DNA from: Gordionus sp. m RMFG-2023
Taxonomy: Eukaryota > Nematomorpha > Gordioida > Chordodea > Parachordodidae
Reading direction: 5' to 3'
Assembly: GCF_954871325.1 (NCBI RefSeq)
Contig: NC_088779.1
Span: forward strand, 3,412,846-3,476,845
Length of the DNA: 64,000 nucleotides
In this document: positions 59,725-64,000 of the stretch, piece after piece
Layout of the letters: the number at the start of each line of letters is the position of its first letter
How positions within the stretch are numbered: position 1 is the first letter of the stretch
Notes under the pieces: model-generated
Database searches by the model: none
The model's input: the letters and a program-made list of their open reading frames with translations, nothing else
Told to the model about the DNA's origin: nothing
Translations under genes and position numbers: made by a program

Positions 59725-60240
59725 AAAATAATTATCTAAAAGAATGACTAAAGAGGGACTATAAAAATACTAAATATATATTAAATACAGCTAAGGAAGA
59801 GTTTTAAAGAAAATTCACCCGTCATCTCGTAATTTTGATTATTATCACACGTATGGTTTTCTTATATAAAATTTAAATAATGGTGAGATATAATCAAAAT
59901 ATTCAGATACCTGCGAAATATTTTTTGAGAATATAGTATTCATTTAAAAAATGTTTATAAGAATTTATTTGATCAAATAAATAGAGGAATAAGATAATGA
60001 AGTATATGAATCTTAAATAATAATTAATTTGAAATAAAAAAAAATAATTACCTAAAAGAAGGACTAGAAATACTAAAAATAAATTAAATACAGATGAGGA
60101 GGAGTGATAAAGAAGATTCACCCGTCATCTCATAGTTTGATTATTATCACACGTCTGTCTTATATAAAATTCAAAATACGGTTGAGATATAATTTCAAAA
60201 TATTCAGATACCTGCAAAATATTTTATTATTTCAGATTAT
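59725..60240. repeat. Two direct copies of the inner inverted block
   Basis: CACCCGTCATCTC…GATTATTATCACACG…TGAGATATAAT…TATTCAGATACCTGC occurs at 59817-59918 and 60119-60218. Both are the complement of 57712-57810. The ORF at 57710-57895 is this repeat and not a gene. Confidence 0.88.
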
Positions 60241-60389
60241 TATTCAATCAAAAAATGTTAATAAGAATTTATTTGATAAAATAAAATGAGGAATAAGATA
60301 ATTATGTAAATAATTGGTATTCACGATTCAAGTTGGAAGTCTTAAGTAATAAAATATAAATAACAGAACAAATATCTTAAATAATAATA

Positions 60390-61910
60390 ATTAATTTGAA
60401 ATATTCGTCCTCTAGTCAAATTAAATTGACGATTTTAGTTTATTGAAAAATTCGTCCTCTAGTCGACTCAACTATATAATTTGTATTCCTAAATCAAGTT
60501 GGATGTCTAAAGTAAAAAAATGTAAATAACAGAACAAATATCTTAAATAATAATTAATTAGAAGTTCATCCTCTAGTCGACTTAAATTGACGACTCAAAA
60601 GTTCAAAGAACTATTCGTCCTCTAGTCGACAACTATATATTTTGTATTCACGACACAGGTTGGAAGTCTTAAAATGTAAATAACAGAACAAATAGCTTAA
60701 ATAATAATATCTATTTTGAAATATTCGTCCTCTAGTCGATCAAGTTCATAGAACTATTGATTAGTCGACACAACTAAATAATTTATATTAACGACTCATG
60801 AAAGTCTAAAGTAAAAAATGTAAAAAACAAAAAATATCTTAAATAATAACTAATTTGAAATATTCGTCCTCTAGTCGACTCAAGTTCATAGAACTATTGG
60901 TCCTCTAGTCGACACAACTATAAAATTTATAATAACTTAACGAGTCATGAAGGTCTAAAGTAGGAAATGTAAAATACAAAAAATATCTTAATTAATAATA
61001 CCAAATTTCAAATATTCGTCCTCTAGTCGACTCAAGTAGACGGCTTAAGTTAATAGAAATATTCATCCTCTAGTCGACTCATTTATATAATTCTTTTCAG
61101 TTTTCACAATTCAAATCAGAAGTCTAAAGTAAAAAAATGTAAAAAACAGAACAAATATTTTAAATAAATAATGATTAATTTGAAATATTCGTCCTCTAGT
61201 AGACTTAAATTGACAACTCAAGTTCAGAGAACTATTCGTCCTCTAGTCGACAACTATATATTTTGTATTCACAACTCAAGTTGGAGGTCTATAAAGTAAA
61301 AAGTAAATAAGAACAAATATCTTAAATAATAATAACTAATTTCAAATATTCGTCCTCTAGTCGACTCAAGTTCATAGAACTATTGGTCCTCTAGCCGACA
61401 CAACTATATAATTTATAATAACTTAACGATAAAGGTCTAAAGTAGGAAATGTAAAATACAAAAAATATCTTAATTAATAATACCAAATTTGAAATATTCG
61501 TCCTCTAGTCGATGACTTAAGTTCATAGAAATATTCGTCCTCTAGTCGACTCAACTATATAATTATATTCACGAGTCACGACTCAAGTTGGAAGTCGAAA
61601 ATAGTAAAATATAAAAACTATTTTAATTAATAATAAATAATAATAGATCTGAAATATTCGTCCTCTAGTCGACGACTTAAGTTCATAAAATATTCGTTCT
61701 CTAGTCGACGACTCAAGTTCATAAAATATTCGTCCTCTAGTCGACGACTCAAGTTCATAAAATATTCGTCCTCTAGTCGACGACTCAAGTTCATAAAATA
61801 TTCGTCCTCTAGTCGACGACTCAAGTTCATAAAATATTCGTCCTCTAGTCGACGACTCAAGTTCATAAAATATTCGTCCTCTAGTCGACTAGAGGACGAA
61901 TATTTTATGA
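60390..61910. repeat. Right minisatellite arm of the hAT (ATTCGTCCTCTAGTCGAC)
   Basis: This is the complement of the left arm. The innermost part varies, but 61650-61890 is a nearly perfect array of a ~37-bp unit (ATTCGTCCTCTAGTCGACGA, CTCAAGTTCATAAAAT), indicating recent expansion. A 19-bp palindrome lies at the turn near 61877-61905. The minus-strand ORF through it (NLSRRLEDEYF repeats) is an artefact. Confidence 0.92.
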
Positions 61911-62220
61911 ACTTGAGTTGATGACTTGAGTCGACTTGAGTTCATGACTTGAGTCGACTTGAGTTCATGACTTGAGTCGACTTGAGTTCATGACTTGAGT
62001 CGACTTGAGTTCATGACTTGAGTCGACTTGAGTTCATGACCTGAGTTTATAACTCAAGTCAGTTTGGGTCGATTTTTTTGACCCAAAACTTGACTCAGTT
62101 TTCGACTCAGTCGACTCGACTCAGTCGATTAACAACACTACCCCCATATATTCCTCAAATTGATTCATTTAACATAAAATATAATAATTTTTTTGATTTA
62201 AACTGCTAAAAAATATTTAG

Positions 62221-62357
62221 GAGCTTTTCGGAATGTCGCTAACTATGGGAAAACATCGTTATGCGACTGCAAAAATGGGATACAACGTTAAAAGGTGCCA
62301 GTATTTTATGAACAACCTTAAATGTTCATCGAAATGTCATATAGCATCGAAGAATTG
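62221..62357 (+). CDS. Candidate terminal exon, frame unresolved
   Basis: It follows the acceptor AAAATATTTAG. In phase 0 it reads ELFGMSLTMGKHRYATAKMG, then CQYFMNNLKCSSKCHIASKN to a TGA. In phase 1 it reads AFRNVANYGKTSLCDCKNGI then QR to a TAA at 62293-62295. Both contain Cys patterns (C-x-C-x-x-G is EGF-like). It is less AT-rich than its flanks. The upstream exons were not identified, and the hAT at 56467 may lie in its preceding intron. Confidence 0.4.
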
Positions 62358-62361
62358 ATGA

Positions 62362-63300
62362 AACAAATAATTTTTTTTTAATTTCGGATTTTTTTTAAAA
62401 AAAATATATATTCATGTGAAAATATTTAGGATTTTATATAAATTTACAAAAACATAAATAACCTTCTTTTTATTAAAAATTTGGCCTTTTTATATATAAT
62501 ATTATTTTTTTGGCGATTGACGAATGTGTCAATGTAATGGAACTTAAACAAAAGAAGAAGAAGATATTCTCTTCCCAGGGTTTTTCAGGGAATCAATGTT
62601 AATAATATAATACAAACGCTATCAGGGAACATCGAATTAATTTTTTATTGTGCCAGTGATGAGGAAAGGATCTACAACGTGAATCTTCTGTGTCAGGGGA
62701 AATGTTATCTACAATCTCTAAAAGATTAGGGTTCTCTTAATTATATTTTTTTTATCTCTTTTTTTTTTGGCATACTTTCACTTTAGACTTTGTCCTTATC
62801 CTGATCATCTTCCATCGGTAGGATGCATCCTAACAATAGGAAAATAAGGCTGGCTTATCTATAATATCATCTCCTTACCCATTCAAATGACACGTTAAAT
62901 TGAAAAAAAAATAACGAAGACACAAGAATTATTTATAGATTAATGATTTATTTATGTAATTTTATGGTTTGTAAAAAAAAATTACAAAATAAAAATTGGT
63001 CACATAACCAGGAATGGTTAAAATGTATGGAAATGTTAAGCCATATGAGTGTCAGGTGCCAAAGTATGATTACTAACTTTTCTTTTATATATACGTAGAG
63101 TTTTTGTAAAATATATATTTAATAAAGCCAATAAACATTTGTATCAGTAAATACCTCGGGATTATTGTTGGAGACCCCTGGGATTGTAGTAAAATCTGGA
63201 CAAAGGATGATTCTCTCGTAAATATCTTTCGGAGAGAAAATATCATGTTGAAATTATAGCCTAATGATGGGGGGCTTGTGTTGTTAAATTACCTAAATTT
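62362..63300. other. AT-rich region without recognised gene
   Basis: No coding or repeat structure was recognised between the candidate exon and the GAAA tract. Confidence 0.35.
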
Positions 63301-63305
63301 GACTG

Positions 63306-63530
<225 letters not shown>

Positions 63531-63648
63531 CTCTTCTCTTCTCTTTCTTCTCTCTCTCTCTTCTCTTCTCTTCTCTCTCTTCTCTTCTCTTCTCTTCTCT
63601 TCTCTTCTTCTTCTCTTCTCTTCTTCTTCTCTTCTCTTCTCTTCTCTA
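63531..63648. repeat. TTCTC microsatellite
   Basis: Imperfect TTCTC/TCTTC tract directly following the GAAA tract. The strand bias flips from purine to pyrimidine at the junction. Confidence 0.95.
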
Positions 63649-63747
63649 CGATCTTTTATAGTTGACTAAAATTAAGTAGTTTAATAACACTAACGGGGGT
63701 TTTCCAATTTTAAATATTTTAATCAAAAAATCTATGAGCAAAAAAAA

Positions 63748-63828
63748 TGAAGGTATTAATTTTTTCTTTCTTTCTCGTATTAACTTTGCAGGAGCTATTT
63801 ATCAAAATCAAGGACCTCGAACGATAAT
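63748..63828 (+). CDS. Possible signal-peptide start of another gene
   Basis: An ATG after AAAAAAA opens MKVLIFSFFLVLTLQ, a short hydrophobic leader, then ELFIKIKDLER and a stop. The same DNA also looks like a small intron (GTATTA to CTTTGCAG). Too little to decide. Confidence 0.25.
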
Positions 63829-63831
63829 ATC

Positions 63832-64000
<169 letters not shown>

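Larger units (their letters stand above)
56467..62140 (+). mobile_element. hAT transposon, 5.7 kb, with exact 8-bp target duplication and minisatellite ends
   Basis: CCCCCATA flanks the element at 56459-56466 and 62141-62148. The terminal repeats are TAGTGTTGTTAA and TTAACAACACTA. Next come arrays of GTCGAC words, then ~1-kb arrays of a GTCGACTAGAGGACGAATAT unit on the left (56620-57510) and its complement on the right (60390-61910). An inner block (57690-57910) also recurs inverted, twice (59725-59935 and 60040-60240). The centre holds a hAT transposase fragment (58771-59526). The perfect duplication implies a recent insertion. Confidence 0.93.

Noticed and set aside
61627-61866. Repeat protein with NLSRRLEDEYF units
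   Set aside because: It is the stop-free complement of the hAT minisatellite arm.

Overview
This window is AT-rich eukaryotic DNA. Multi-exon genes with GT-AG introns, an ADAMTS-type metalloprotease, an immunoglobulin-domain gene and abundant hAT and LINE copies indicate an invertebrate animal. I cannot name the species. The DNA is loaded with CTTT, TTCTC, TAGAA and ATT microsatellites and several minisatellites. A three-unit CCCTAA-like tract is too short to be informative.

From left to right, positions 751-17518 hold a minus-strand gene for an extracellular protein built from immunoglobulin-like domains. Eleven exons have mutually compatible phases. Single-exon domains (phase 1 to 1) alternate with domains split over two exons (1 to 0, then 0 to 1). 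A signal-peptide-like ATG lies upstream and the gene probably runs off the left edge. Its introns carry a decayed hAT element (6038-7967), MITEs and long CTTT and TTCTC tracts.

Positions 19563-24161, plus strand, hold what looks like a micro-exon gene: a signal-peptide exon followed by at least eleven tiny exons of 15-33 nt, every one a multiple of three and every one phase 1 to 1, including a tandemly duplicated exon pair. I found this by reading splice sites, because no single exon is long enough to show up as an open reading frame. It is the most interesting system here. A restriction-like-endonuclease LINE (25240-28070, minus) and a 388-bp tandem duplication follow, then a repeat-rich stretch.

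Positions 34117-52565, plus strand, hold an ADAMTS-like gene: signal peptide, propeptide, reprolysin catalytic domain with HEMGH, disintegrin-like exons, one thrombospondin type 1 repeat and a Cys-rich segment. The third zinc-binding His and the Met-turn are not visible. A 2.8-kb hAT element with an exact 8-bp target duplication sits inside a catalytic-domain exon. A possible alternative membrane-anchored end lies at 53001-53268. The introns also contain hAT transposons, MITEs, a 1.4-kb inverted-repeat element, a 15-bp minisatellite and RTE-type LINE pieces.

Positions 56467-62140 are a complete-looking hAT transposon with exact 8-bp target duplications. Its inverted ends are very long and made of minisatellite DNA, it has a partly readable transposase, and a GC-rich CGGCGC-repeat block lies inside it. 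Beyond it are a candidate terminal exon, a GAAA/TTCTC tract and an ATT tract running off the right edge.
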